From: Sphingobium yanoikuyae
GTDB lineage: Bacteria; Pseudomonadota; Alphaproteobacteria; Sphingomonadales; Sphingomonadaceae
Assembly: GCF_013001025.1 (NCBI RefSeq)
Contig: NZ_CP053021.1
Coordinates: forward strand, 930,001-994,000
Direction: 5' to 3'
DNA length: 64,000 nt
Numbering within the stretch: the first letter of the stretch is position 1; each line of letters begins with the position of its first letter. Below are positions 44,618 through 53,786 of this stretch, piece after piece. The notes below the pieces were generated by a model. It worked only from the letters and a program-made list of their open reading frames with translations, was not told the origin of the DNA and searched no databases. The position numbers and the translations under genes are program-made.

Positions 44618-44618
44618 A

Positions 44619-45314
44619 CTAGATGCGCCGGTACCGGAAATACCAGACCTCATGGCCCAGGCGCCGGGCCTTGGCCTCATAGCGGGTTTCGGGCCAGCCG
44701 CCCGGACGGGTCAGGAAATCCTTGGGATCGCTCGCCAGCCAGTCGAATTCGGGATGGCCGTTCATGACCATCAGCGCCCAGCGCAGATAGACCGGATGAT
44801 CGGTGCCGAAGCGGAACTCGCCGCCGGGCTTGAGCTTCCTGGCGATCATCTCGACCGGGCCGGGGTTCATCATCCGGCGCTTGGCATGGCGGGCCTTGGG
44901 CCAGGGATCGGGATGGAGCAGATAGACGAAGCTGAGCGATCCGTCGGGGATGCGCGACAGTACATCGAGCGCGTCACCCATGTGCAGCCGGACGTTGCCG
45001 AGCGCGCCGTCGCGGATATGGCCGAGCGCCTGGACCACGCCGTTCAGGAACGGCTCGCAGCCGATGAAGCCGTGGTCGGGCAGCATGTCGGCGCGATAGG
45101 CCATATGCTCGCCGCCGCCGAAGCCGATCTCGAAATGGAGCGGGCGGTCATAGCCGAACAGGTCGGCAGCGGTGACGTCGCCTTCGGCCGGCACCGATAC
45201 GGCGGGCAGCAGCGTGTCGACCAGTTCCTGCTGGCCCTTGCGAAGCTTGGGCCCGGACTGGCGGCCATAAAGGCGGTTGAGGGTGGTCGGGTCGCCCGAT
45301 TTATGCGCGGTCAT
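44619..45314 (-). CDS. trmB: tRNA (guanine(46)-N(7))-methyltransferase
   Basis: Makes m7G46 in tRNA using AdoMet. The 231-residue protein has HFEIGFGGGEHM near residue 60 (AdoMet binding) and the family signature LHPDPWPKARHAKRR near 135. The ATG at 45314 (MTAHKSGD) fits family starts; a longer frame upstream is low-complexity. In many sphingomonads trmB follows metK; here about 4 kb of other genes intervene. Confidence 0.95.
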   Translation of the reverse strand: MTAHKSGDPTTLNRLYGRQSGPKLRKGQQELVDTLLPAVSVPAEGDVTAADLFGYDRPLHFEIGFGGGEHMAYRADMLPDHGFIGCEPFLNGVVQALGHIRDGALGNVRLHMGDALDVLSRIPDGSLSFVYLLHPDPWPKARHAKRRMMNPGPVEMIARKLKPGGEFRFGTDHPVYLRWALMVMNGHPEFDWLASDPKDFLTRPGGWPETRYEAKARRLGHEVWYFRYRRI

Positions 45315-45366
45315 GGGGTGGGCCGATAGCGGGGGCGGGCCGAGGGAGCAAGCGGCGTGCGCCCTA

Positions 45367-46452
45367 TCAGTTGGCGACGGCGTCCGGAGACAGGCTGATC
45401 TGGCTTTGCTTGCCATAGACGCTGGTGGTCGACAGCGGCTTTTCCGACTGGACGATCTCGATCGCCTGGGCTGGGGGTGGCGCGCTGGCGTAGCTGGGAT
45501 ATTGCAGCCATTGGTCAAGCTTGCGGACGGTGACCGTCCAGGGCGCGCTGCTTTCATCCTTGCCGCCGAGCAAGGCGGTCAGCGTGTCTCGGGCGATGAC
45601 CAGCATGGTGCCCGAGTCGCCGAGCGGGATGGCATAGCTGCCCTCATTCGCCTCGCCCTGATAGATGGGGAGGCGGCCCTGTATCCGATCGGGGTGGACG
45701 CAATAGGCCGGTGCGGCCGGGGCTTCTCCATTCTTCGCCGTCTTTTCCCTGACGCTGCGGTCGATATTGCCCATCATCGCGCCGGCAATGACGGACGCGC
45801 TGTCCTTTGTCACCTTGTCCGCAGGCGCGCCGAAGACAAGCGGTTGGGCGCAGGGCTTGAGCGGAACGGCCGTCGCGAGTGGCGGGAGGGCACGGGGCCA
45901 GCCGAGCTGCGCGATCATTCGGTCCATCAGGGTGTCGAGCTGGGAAGCGTCATGGACCGGCGAAGTGACGCGCAGCTTTACCACCCATTCTCCCAGCGCG
46001 ATGACGGCAACGCCGCTGCTGCGGCCGACCTGGCTGATGGCGAAGCTCTGGCGCAGGCCGGCTGGCACTGAACTGCCCGGAAGGGCAAAAGCCACAGGAT
46101 CGCCCAGGGCTGCGGGGCGCCCGAACTTGTCATTGGTCGCGATCATGGTGGCCGCGACATCGAACCAGATGGCGGTGGCCGGCATGGCGGCATGATAGAC
46201 ATAGACATTCACATGGGTGCGACTGATCGGATCGTCATAGGCGATCGATGTATCGAGGAGCGCGCCGTTGCTCAGATCCTCGACCGCACTGCGAGCAAAA
46301 CCGTCAATCTTCGACGGGAAGGCAATACCGGACGGCTTGTGCGTCCAGTTTTTGTCGGTCTTTACGGCGATGGGGCTCGGCTGGGCCTGCACGGACGGGG
46401 CAAGGGGCAGGGCTGTTGCCATCGCAAAGCCGCCAACTATCCGCATCCACAT
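45367..46452 (-). CDS. Exported protein of unknown function (361 aa)
   Basis: The product starts MWMRIVGGFAMATALPLAPSV, a Sec signal peptide with cleavage near VQAQ (residue 24). I recognise no domain. It is a mixed alpha/beta-looking protein with two Cys (near 206 and 249) and regular hydrophobic strands such as NVYVYHAAMPATAIWFDVA. The start at 46452 is one choice among three close ATGs (46479, 46452, 46446); a GGGAGGGGG stretch lies 12 bases before 46452. It lies 52 bases upstream of trmB on the same strand, in the block between metK and trmB. Confidence 0.7.
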   Translation of the reverse strand: MWMRIVGGFAMATALPLAPSVQAQPSPIAVKTDKNWTHKPSGIAFPSKIDGFARSAVEDLSNGALLDTSIAYDDPISRTHVNVYVYHAAMPATAIWFDVAATMIATNDKFGRPAALGDPVAFALPGSSVPAGLRQSFAISQVGRSSGVAVIALGEWVVKLRVTSPVHDASQLDTLMDRMIAQLGWPRALPPLATAVPLKPCAQPLVFGAPADKVTKDSASVIAGAMMGNIDRSVREKTAKNGEAPAAPAYCVHPDRIQGRLPIYQGEANEGSYAIPLGDSGTMLVIARDTLTALLGGKDESSAPWTVTVRKLDQWLQYPSYASAPPPAQAIEIVQSEKPLSTTSVYGKQSQISLSPDAVAN

Positions 46453-46632
46453 GAATATCTGCCCCCTCCCGCTATGCATGCAGGCAAGGTAGCGGGAAGG
46501 GGGCAGAGCACAAGGGCCATGGGATGCCGAACAGGGGAGAGCGGCAGGATGGCCCTTGAAGCTGGCTAGCCGTGGTGCGACCCGAAGGCTGGCCGGGAGG
46601 CAAGGCCCGACCGGTCTGTCCAGTTCGTCAGG

Positions 46633-46812
46633 TCACTTGCACTTGGCGAAGCGACCCTTGGCGTCCTTGCAGGGGCCCATTTTCGGGGCCGCCTTTGGCG
46701 GACATTTGACGAACTTGCCCTTCGCATCCTTGCAGGGAGCTGCCAGTGCAGGAGCGGCACTGCCAGCCAGAAAAGCAAGGCTGATGAAGGCGGTAGCAAG
46801 AGGACGGGTCAT
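46633..46812 (-). CDS. Small exported Cys-containing protein with a duplicated CKDAKGKFVKC motif
   Basis: The 59-residue product has a signal peptide (MTRPLATAFISLAFLAGSAA) and a mature part of about 33 residues made of two near-copies: CKDAKGKFVKC and CKDAKGRFAKC, joined by a Pro/Lys/Ala linker. Each copy has a CX9C pair, which could form a disulfide or bind a metal. A longer frame from 46914 has no signal at its start. Function unknown. It is between the exported protein gene and a DUF3141 gene. Confidence 0.65.
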   Translation of the reverse strand: MTRPLATAFISLAFLAGSAAPALAAPCKDAKGKFVKCPPKAAPKMGPCKDAKGRFAKCK

Positions 46813-46931
46813 GGCATTGCCCTGGGTGGAGGGTGTCGGGCTCGACAGGGGTGCGAGCCCGACGCCCTCTCTATGCGCGGTTCCGCGGGCGCAGGCCAAT
46901 GAACTTTTCGTCATGTTCCGGACAGGATGGC

Positions 46932-49133
46932 TTAGCCACGGTCGGTATCGGCCGCAGCATTGAACAGGTCGAGCATGGCACCCAGCCGGGCAGCCTCCTC
47001 CTGCGTCAGCCCTTCGTCCCGGTCGAACAGGGCGGCAAGCTTTTGCCCGCCGGCGCGGACCGCATCGGGATCGACGCGGGCGAGCAGTTCGGGAATGCCG
47101 GCAATCGCGCCATCGGGATCATGGCGCAGCAGCTTGGCCTGCTCGCGCACCAGCGCCCGGAACAGCGGCAGCGTCATGCCCGCGGGGAGCATGTCGATAT
47201 GCAGCCGGCGTGCCTCCTCGAACCGGCGGGCGTCGGTCTGTTCGCGTGTGCGCAGCACATGGAAGATCGCCCGCAACTGCGCCTCCAGCAGGCCGCCTTC
47301 GTGCAGTTCGGCGCTGAGATGGGCCATTTCCTCGGCAACGAAGGTGCGATGTTCCGGCGTGTCGCCGGGGTGATGGCGGGGCGGGCGGCCATCCTGCGGG
47401 GCGACGCCCATGGCGGCCTGAACCAGCGGCGCGCCATAGATCGTATCGAAGCTGAGTGCCTGGAGCTTGTCGCGGGCATCCCGATAGGCGTCGAGCGCGC
47501 CGACCATCATGTTCGACACCATGGTCTGGCCGGCCAGGAAGCCATTGTCCGGGGCGACCGGGCGCCGATTGTCGCGCACGACACCGGCCCAGCCCTCGAT
47601 CAGTTGCGCCATGGGATGGTCGCTCGACCAGCTGTAGGACAGGCGCATCGGGTGCCATTGCGCCAGCCATTCGGCCAGTTGCGGGCTGGCCATCGCCTGC
47701 ATCATCGGCTGGGCGAAGCGGCGATACAGTTCCAGATTGGCTTCCGACGCACGCCGGGCGGCAACGAAGCGCCGTTCGCTGTCGAAATCCTGCTGCACTA
47801 TTGCCTGGACATCGGCGATGCCGCGCCGCTGGATCGCGAGATATTGGCCGTCATCATCGACCGCGCCGGGCAGGGCACCGTCGGGATCCTGTTGCACCGT
47901 CGCCTGATAGAGGCCGGCGGGCAGCACGTCGATCAGGTCGATGGCGCTGACGAATTCGCGATGCTCCTTGCGCCCGACGCTGGCCGAGACGAAGATGCCG
48001 AGATGGCCGATACTGTCATGGGTGGCATAGATGATCGTCTGGTCATGGCTGACGATTTCGGCATCGTTGCGGTAGAGATCGGTGATCCAGCCCAGGGCCT
48101 GCGGTGGCGGGGTGATATTGTCGCCATGCGAGCAGAAGACCAGGATCGGCGAGCGGATGTTGCGCAGGTCGATGCGGATGCCGTCCGATGTCAGCAACTG
48201 GGCGGTGGCGAGCCGGTTGCCGATGAAGAGATTGTCGACGATATACTGCATCTCGACATCGTTGAGATAGACATAGCCACCCCAATATTTCTCGAAGCCG
48301 AGATAGCGGGGAGCTTCGGTATCGACCCGGGAATAGAGGGTATAATCCTTTTTCCAGAGCGTGTTGGCGGGATCGAGATTTTCGAAATTCTGCACCAGCC
48401 AGGCGCCGTCGAAGCGGCCGGCGCCCATGTCGCCGGTCATCGCCGTCGCCCAACTGCCGCCCATCAGGCCGCCGCCATAGCGCATGACATTGTCGCCCGC
48501 CCAATAGGAGAGCGGGGCGCCGGCGATGATGATCGGGCCGAACAGGTCGGGCCAGACCGCAGCGGTCATCAATATCTGCCAGCCGGCCTGGCAATTGCCG
48601 ATCACCACCGGCTTGCCATCGGCGGAGGGGTGGAGTTCGCCGACATGGGCGACGAAGGCGGCCTCCGCCCGCATCACATCCTCCACCGTCTGCCCCGCGA
48701 CCGGATTGGGAGTGAAGCCGATGAAATAACAGGGATGGCCTTCGCGCAGGGCGGCGCCAATCTCGCTGTCGGGCTTGAAGCCGCCAATGCCGGGGCCATG
48801 GCCGGCGCGCGGATCGACGACGATGACCGGGCGCTTGGCGGGGTCGACCGGCAGGCCCTCCGGCGGGGTGATGCGGACCAGACCATAATTGACCGGCCGG
48901 GGTAGATCGGCGCCGGACAGGATGATCTCGCCATCGAAATTCAGCACATGGGGCACGCGTTCGGCCAGATGCGCCTTATACTGGTCGCCGCGCTGGCGCT
49001 TGACGTCGGCGAACAGGACGGCGCGTTGCAGCGCGTCGACGCCATAGTCGAATGCCTGACCGAACCAGTCGAGCGGCGGCCAAAGCGGGATGGAAGCGGT
49101 GGATGTTGTGGGTTCGCTGGTCGTCCTGGGCAT
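46932..49133 (-). CDS. DUF3141 family protein (alpha/beta-hydrolase-related)
   Basis: A 733-residue protein of the DUF3141 family, related in its central part to PHA-synthase/alpha-beta hydrolase folds. Visible are VIVVDPRAGHGPGIGGF near residue 103 and the nucleophile-elbow-like VVIGNCQAGWQ near 176 with a Cys where a Ser is common in hydrolases, and HDSIGHLGIFV near 370 for a possible catalytic His. There is no signal peptide. The second half is helical. The function is not established; its position between cell-envelope and SAM genes does not tell. The Cys nucleophile resembles PHA synthase type active sites. Confidence 0.8.
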   Translation of the reverse strand: MPRTTSEPTTSTASIPLWPPLDWFGQAFDYGVDALQRAVLFADVKRQRGDQYKAHLAERVPHVLNFDGEIILSGADLPRPVNYGLVRITPPEGLPVDPAKRPVIVVDPRAGHGPGIGGFKPDSEIGAALREGHPCYFIGFTPNPVAGQTVEDVMRAEAAFVAHVGELHPSADGKPVVIGNCQAGWQILMTAAVWPDLFGPIIIAGAPLSYWAGDNVMRYGGGLMGGSWATAMTGDMGAGRFDGAWLVQNFENLDPANTLWKKDYTLYSRVDTEAPRYLGFEKYWGGYVYLNDVEMQYIVDNLFIGNRLATAQLLTSDGIRIDLRNIRSPILVFCSHGDNITPPPQALGWITDLYRNDAEIVSHDQTIIYATHDSIGHLGIFVSASVGRKEHREFVSAIDLIDVLPAGLYQATVQQDPDGALPGAVDDDGQYLAIQRRGIADVQAIVQQDFDSERRFVAARRASEANLELYRRFAQPMMQAMASPQLAEWLAQWHPMRLSYSWSSDHPMAQLIEGWAGVVRDNRRPVAPDNGFLAGQTMVSNMMVGALDAYRDARDKLQALSFDTIYGAPLVQAAMGVAPQDGRPPRHHPGDTPEHRTFVAEEMAHLSAELHEGGLLEAQLRAIFHVLRTREQTDARRFEEARRLHIDMLPAGMTLPLFRALVREQAKLLRHDPDGAIAGIPELLARVDPDAVRAGGQKLAALFDRDEGLTQEEAARLGAMLDLFNAAADTDRG

Positions 49134-49273
49134 GGCTGGCCTTCCGAAACGCGTTCAGACGTCGCGGCGGACCCCCATTCCTGACCGCACTGCATCATAA
49201 CCCCGAGTCATGACAATGCGATGGAAAATCGCCTTATTTCGACAGGCCGGTAACAACTTGTGACGGACATGCG

Positions 49274-49309
49274 AAAAGGGCGCGGAAAGCATAGCTATCC
49301 GCGCCCCTT
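49274..49309 (-). terminator. Terminator of metK
   Basis: GGGCGCGGA and TCCGCGCCC form the stem, with a loop TAGCTATGCT-like centre and TTTT on the minus strand, about 25 bases past the metK stop. A promoter for the DUF3141 gene probably lies downstream of it. Confidence 0.85.
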
Positions 49310-49334
49310 GCTATTGGTCGTCAGACCGCAGGCC

Positions 49335-50534
49335 TCAGGCGAGCTTCGCCTTGAGCGCGTCAACCAGATCGGTCTTTTCCCAGGGGAAATAGTCGCCGTC
49401 GGGCGTGCGGCCGAAATGGCCATAGGCGGCGGTCTTCTGGTAGATCGGCTTGTTGAGGCCGAGATGGGTGCGGATGCCCTTGGGCGTCAGGCGCACCAGG
49501 GTCGGCAGCACGGCTTCGATCGCCGAGGCTTCGACGGTGCCAGTGCCGTGCAGGTCGACATAGAGCGAGAGCGGTTCGGCAACGCCGATGGCGTAGCTGA
49601 GCTGGATCGTGCAGCGACGAGCGAGGCCGGCGGCAACGATGTTCTTCGCGAGGTAGCGGGTGATGTAGGCCGCCGAACGGTCGACCTTGGTCGGATCCTT
49701 GCCGCTGAACGCGCCGCCGCCATGGGGCGAAGCGCCGCCATAGGTGTCGACGATGATCTTGCGGCCGGTGAGGCCGGCGTCGCCGTCAGGGCCGCCGATT
49801 TCGAACAGGCCGGTCGGATTGACGTAGATGGCTTCGTCGCCGGGCAGCCAGCCTTCGGGCAGCACATCGGCCATCACGCCCTTGACGTAAGCGCGCAGCT
49901 CGGCGCGGCTGTCGTCATTGTCCATGCCGGCGGCATGCTGGGTCGACACGACCAGCGCGGTCGCGCGGACCGGCTTTTCGTCGATATATTCAAGCGTCAC
50001 CTGGCTCTTGGCATCGGGTTCCAGGAAGGGAACGACCTTGCCATGACGGTCGGCCGCCATGCGTTCCAGGATCTTGTGCGAATAATAGAGGGTGGCGGGC
50101 ATGAGGTCGGGGGTTTCATCCGACGCATAGCCGAACATGATGCCCTGGTCGCCGGCGCCTTCGTCCTTGTTGCCGCTTTCATCGACGCCCTGCGCGATGT
50201 GAGCCGACTGGCCGTGCAGATTGTTTTCGAAGCGGAAGGTCTCCCAGTGGAAGCCGTCCTGCTCATAACCGATGCGCTTCACGGTGGCGCGGACGGTCGC
50301 TTCGATTTCTTCCTTGGCGCCCGGTGCCCATTCGCCATTTTCATAGACGCCCTTGCAGCGGATTTCGCCGGCCAGGACGACGAGCTGGGTCGTGGTCAGG
50401 GTTTCGCACGCGATGCGCGCTTCGGGATCCTTGGACAGGAACAGGTCAACGATCGAGTCGGAAATCTGGTCCGCGACCTTGTCGGGGTGGCCTTCGGAAA
50501 CGGATTCCGAGGTGAAGAGGAATTGGTTACGCAT
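49335..50534 (-). CDS. metK: S-adenosylmethionine synthetase
   Basis: Makes AdoMet from Met and ATP. The 399-residue protein has [20 protein letters not shown] near residue 9, [12 protein letters not shown] near 125, and the P-loop-like [19 protein letters not shown] near 265, all family signatures. I chose the ATG at 50534 (MRNQFLF), with GGGAG upstream; the open frame extends 12 codons further. It follows lnt by 57 bases. Confidence 0.97.
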   Translation of the reverse strand: MRNQFLFTSESVSEGHPDKVADQISDSIVDLFLSKDPEARIACETLTTTQLVVLAGEIRCKGVYENGEWAPGAKEEIEATVRATVKRIGYEQDGFHWETFRFENNLHGQSAHIAQGVDESGNKDEGAGDQGIMFGYASDETPDLMPATLYYSHKILERMAADRHGKVVPFLEPDAKSQVTLEYIDEKPVRATALVVSTQHAAGMDNDDSRAELRAYVKGVMADVLPEGWLPGDEAIYVNPTGLFEIGGPDGDAGLTGRKIIVDTYGGASPHGGGAFSGKDPTKVDRSAAYITRYLAKNIVAAGLARRCTIQLSYAIGVAEPLSLYVDLHGTGTVEASAIEAVLPTLVRLTPKGIRTHLGLNKPIYQKTAAYGHFGRTPDGDYFPWEKTDLVDALKAKLA

Positions 50535-50566
50535 GAGACTCCCGTAAGGTGCTTGCGGACGAATGA

Positions 50567-50586
50567 ACATAAAGAAAACTTTATGT
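50567..50586 (-). promoter_or_regulatory. Perfect hairpin in the metK leader
   Basis: ACATAAAG and CTTTATGT form an 8-bp perfect stem with a 4-base A/T loop, 33 bases before the metK ATG in the lnt-metK gap. It is AT-rich and lacks a T-tract, so is neither a standard terminator nor a known SAM riboswitch fold by eye. It may be an attenuating or regulatory stem. Confidence 0.45.
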
Positions 50587-50591
50587 GGCTA

Positions 50592-52133
50592 TTAGCTTTT
50601 GCCTCTGCGCAAGGCAAGGGCCGTCCCGAGCAGGATCAGGAGGAAGGCGAAGGGCGCCCAGCTGCCCAGCCGCGCGAACAGGGTGGCAGGCAGCGGCGGC
50701 GGCAGGCGGCTGTCGAGATAGCCGGCGCGATGGCTGGACAGTGAATGCAGCACATGGCCGCGCGCATCGACGATGGCGGACACGCCGGTGGGCGTGGCGC
50801 GGATGATCGGCAGCCCTTCCTCCAGCGCGCGCAGACGGGCCTGGGCCAGATGCTGGACCGGCCCCCAGCTGCCGAACCAGGCATCGTTGGACGGGTTGAA
50901 CAGGAAGTCCGGGCGATGGGCGCGGTCGACCACCTGGCCTGAAAAGATGATCTCGTAACAGATCTGCACGCCCATCTTGAGCGCGGGACGGCCAAGGGTG
51001 GCGGGCAGGGTCAGGCTCTGCGGGCCTGGGCCTGGCCAGAAATCGACGTCGCCCGGCACCAGCCGCGACAGGCCGATCGGCTGGAGGATGCTGCGCATCG
51101 GCAGATATTCGCCATAAGGGACGAGGTGCGCCTTGTCATAGCGGGCGGCAAGCTGGGCATCGGGCGTGACGACGAACAGGCTGTTGTTGGCGCCGGCCAG
51201 TTCGGTCGTGCCATAAGGCCCCTTGTCCTTGAAATAGACCTTGGTCGCGCCGGTCATCAGCAGGTCGCCCGGCCCCATCAGGTCCGCCAGGCGCCAGCGC
51301 CATTCGGGTTCCATGTCGAGATAGGCGGGGATCGCCGCTTCGGGCCAGAAGATCAGGCGCGGGGCGGGGCGGGGCTTGCCCGACAGGGTCGCTAGGGTGC
51401 GGAAATGCGCCTGTTCCAGCTCGGCCGAATATTTCTCGTCCTGGCCGATATTGGGCTGGACCACGCGGATCAGTGGGGCGCCGGCTGGCGTCGTCGGCGC
51501 GGGCGAGAACTGGCCCCAGAGCGCGAGAGCGACGAGCGGCACGGCGATGGCGGCGGCGGGGCGATATTGGCGGCGCGCGGCGAGCAGGCAGGCGCCGGCG
51601 GCAAGCAGCACCAGCGCGCCCAGGCCATAGGTGCCGATCAAGGTCGCGGCGATCGCGGCGCCGGTCGGCAGCAGGGTGACACCCAGCGGGTTCCAGGCAA
51701 AGCCGGTGAAGACGGTGGCGCGCGCATATTCGCTGGCGATCCAGCAGCCGGCGAACAGCAGCAGGAAGGCCGGGCCGGTGAAGGCGAAGCGGCGCCCGGC
51801 CCACCAGGCGCCCAAGGTCGCGAGACCGGGATAGACGGCGAGATAGAGCGAGAGCAGGACCACCGCGCCATAGCCGAACCAGTGCGGCATTGCGTCCTGA
51901 TAGGTGAAGGCGTGGGCGATCCAGTTAAGGCCCAGGGTGAAGTGGCCGACCCCGAACAGCCAGCCGCGCAGGAAAGCTGCGCGGCGATCGGGCGCGCGCT
52001 CGATCAGCAGGATCAGCAGCGCGAAGCAGGCGATGGTGACCGGCCAGAGTTTCAGCGGCTCGAAACCGGTCGCCGAGACGAAACCGGCGAGCAGGGCAGC
52101 AAGCCGGGGATGGCGCGCGAGCAGGGCGTTCAT
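50592..52133 (-). CDS. lnt: Apolipoprotein N-acyltransferase
   Basis: Third enzyme of lipoprotein maturation; adds an acyl chain to the N-terminal Cys of lipoproteins in the inner membrane. The 513-residue protein (from ATG 52133) has six to seven membrane helices in its first 215 residues, then the nitrilase-like domain with catalytic triad Glu265 (FWPEAAIP), Lys334 (RYDKAHLVPYGEY) and Cys392 (GVQICYEIIF). It forms an operon with the DedA and GNAT genes upstream. Confidence 0.95.
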   Translation of the reverse strand: MNALLARHPRLAALLAGFVSATGFEPLKLWPVTIACFALLILLIERAPDRRAAFLRGWLFGVGHFTLGLNWIAHAFTYQDAMPHWFGYGAVVLLSLYLAVYPGLATLGAWWAGRRFAFTGPAFLLLFAGCWIASEYARATVFTGFAWNPLGVTLLPTGAAIAATLIGTYGLGALVLLAAGACLLAARRQYRPAAAIAVPLVALALWGQFSPAPTTPAGAPLIRVVQPNIGQDEKYSAELEQAHFRTLATLSGKPRPAPRLIFWPEAAIPAYLDMEPEWRWRLADLMGPGDLLMTGATKVYFKDKGPYGTTELAGANNSLFVVTPDAQLAARYDKAHLVPYGEYLPMRSILQPIGLSRLVPGDVDFWPGPGPQSLTLPATLGRPALKMGVQICYEIIFSGQVVDRAHRPDFLFNPSNDAWFGSWGPVQHLAQARLRALEEGLPIIRATPTGVSAIVDARGHVLHSLSSHRAGYLDSRLPPPLPATLFARLGSWAPFAFLLILLGTALALRRGKS

Positions 52134-52143
52134 TTGCGGCGGA

Positions 52144-52779
52144 TCAGGAGATGGTGGCCATGGTGGCATTGGAGCAGCGATCGCTCTTCTGCCCGCCGCC
52201 CGACAGCATCGATGCCGCGACGAAACCGCCGACCACCAGCACCAGGAACAGCGCCGACAGCGGTGCTAGATATTTCTCGATGAACGCCTTGATCGGGCGG
52301 CCGAATTTCCAGAACAGGAAGCCGACGATCATGAACTGGAAGGCGCGGGACAGGATGCTGGCCCACAGGAAGGTGAAGAGCGACAGGCCGATGAAGCCGG
52401 CGGTGATGGTGATCAGCTTGAACGGGATCGGGGTCGCGCCCTTGATCAGGATGATCTCCGCGCCATAGTCGCGCAGGTAACATGCCGCGACCGGGAATTT
52501 CGCCGACAGGCCAAGGAGATGCAGGATCTGTGCGCCGACCGCCTGATAGAGGAAGTGGCCGATGCCATAGCCGAGCAGGCCGCCCAGCACCGATGCGATG
52601 GTGCAGATGAGGCCATAGCGGATCGCCTTTTCCGGCCGCGCCAGGCACATCAGACCCAGCAGCGGATGCGGCGGGATCGGAAAGAAGCTGGATTCCATGA
52701 AACTGAAGGCAAAAAGCCAACGTTCGGCGTGCGGGTGAGCGGCCTTGGCCAGCATCCACTGATAGAGCTTGGTGAGCAT
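52144..52779 (-). CDS. DedA/YqaA-family VTT-domain membrane protein
   Basis: A 211-residue inner-membrane protein with hydrophobic segments and the VTT-domain-like FSFMESSFFPIPPHPLLGLM near 25, GGLLGYGIGHFLY near 65 and KGATPIPFKLITITAGF near 112. The DedA superfamily is linked to phospholipid flipping or carrier recycling and proton gradients. Ten bases separate it from lnt. Confidence 0.88.
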   Translation of the reverse strand: MLTKLYQWMLAKAAHPHAERWLFAFSFMESSFFPIPPHPLLGLMCLARPEKAIRYGLICTIASVLGGLLGYGIGHFLYQAVGAQILHLLGLSAKFPVAACYLRDYGAEIILIKGATPIPFKLITITAGFIGLSLFTFLWASILSRAFQFMIVGFLFWKFGRPIKAFIEKYLAPLSALFLVLVVGGFVAASMLSGGGQKSDRCSNATMATIS

Positions 52780-52790
52780 CGCGAGCGGGC

Positions 52791-53312
52791 CTAGCTGAGT
52801 TGAACGGGTGCCGCCAGCGCTTTTGCCAGGACGACCATTTCCAGCGGCGGATCGAGCGGGATGGGGAAGGGGCGCTTCTCGTCGGTCAGCATATAGCCAC
52901 GCCGCTGATAATAGGCGATCAGCTCGGGCCGCCGGTCGATCACTGTCATCTCGATCATGGTCGCGCCGAAATCGCGGGCGGCCTGATCCTCCGCGGCGGC
53001 GATCATGCGGCGGCCAAGCCCGGCGGCCTGAAGCGGGGGATCGATGCAGAGCAGGCCGAGATAGGCGACATCTTCCTCGCGCTTCGTGATCTGGACGCAG
53101 CCGATCGGCATGCCCTTGTCGTCGATTGCGACCAGCAGCCGGTCGGTCGGGCTGGCGAGAATGGCCTGCAATTCCTCGATATCGGTGCGGGCTCCGGTCA
53201 GCAGGTCGGACTCGAATGTCCAGCCGGCCCGCGCCTCGTCGCCGCGATAGGCGCGCTCGATCACGCGGTGGAGCAGGGGCAGGTCGGCGGGGGCGGCAAG
53301 GCAGATATCCAT
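52791..53312 (-). CDS. GNAT-family N-acetyltransferase
   Basis: A 173-residue acetyltransferase with the acetyl-CoA-binding motif A in LLCIDPPLQAAGLGRRMIAAAE near residue 85 and a C-terminal YYQRRGYMLTDEKRPFPI end. Substrate unknown. The ATG at 53312 is the start; the longer open frame is not supported. It leads the GNAT-DedA-lnt-metK group, 11 bases before the DedA gene. Confidence 0.88.
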   Translation of the reverse strand: MDICLAAPADLPLLHRVIERAYRGDEARAGWTFESDLLTGARTDIEELQAILASPTDRLLVAIDDKGMPIGCVQITKREEDVAYLGLLCIDPPLQAAGLGRRMIAAAEDQAARDFGATMIEMTVIDRRPELIAYYQRRGYMLTDEKRPFPIPLDPPLEMVVLAKALAAPVQLS

Positions 53313-53426
53313 GGCCCCGCCTTTAGCGGGGCGGCGATGGCTGCAAAAGCCCTGAAGAATGGATGTGGCGATGCTTGATCGGGACGCGCAGGCCGCGATA
53401 GGATCGGCGTCAAAGAGGAGAGTGAC

Positions 53427-53669
53427 ATGCAGGACATGGGCGAGGGCAGTTGCCCCTTCAGCTTCAACATGGACCCGGCCAGCTTCAAGGTCGGCGATTC
53501 GGTCAGCTATCGCGTCACCGGCAGTCTGGAGGGCTTTCCCTTTGCCGGGGTGCTGCTGGAAGTGCATGACGACCATGTCGTGCTGACCTCCGATGTCGAC
53601 GACAAGGCCAGCCGGATGCGCGCCACGCGTGAGAGCCGGCCGGTGGTGCGCGAAGAGGATGTCTGCTGA
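53427..53669 (+). CDS. Small protein of unknown function (80 aa)
   Basis: A soluble, acidic 80-residue protein with FKVGDSVSYRVTGSLEGFPFAGVLLEVHDDHVVLTSD, a stretch that looks like a small beta-barrel (SH3- or Tudor-like), and Cys at both ends. A GAGGAG-type ribosome site precedes the ATG at 53427. Not recognised. It is divergent from the GNAT gene. Confidence 0.7.
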   Translation: MQDMGEGSCPFSFNMDPASFKVGDSVSYRVTGSLEGFPFAGVLLEVHDDHVVLTSDVDDKASRMRATRESRPVVREEDVC

Positions 53670-53786
53670 CGGATAGGGCGTCGGGCGGCCAATCCCACCA
53701 TATTACCGATTTGTCAGCCGCCACGGCGTTGACTGTGCGGTGCCGTCTGGGCATGACGCGCAACGCATAGAGACCGGTCGGCACGC

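Larger units (their letters stand above)
44195..44618. other. 424-base low-GC spacer with two strong hairpins
   Basis: Between the LysR gene and trmB. The G+C content falls from about 44360 on. I see no gene. Two hairpins at 44465-44519 and 44550-44617 have related arms (GATTTTGACAT and GATTCTGACATTCGA) and are described separately. Confidence 0.6.

Noticed and set aside
46833..48905. 690-codon open frame opposite the DUF3141 gene
   Set aside because: Antisense shadow without ribosome site or family features.
50535..50600. SAM riboswitch before metK
   Set aside because: The gap is only 57 bases and I do not see the conserved pseudoknot sequences of known SAM riboswitches; only one AT-rich hairpin.
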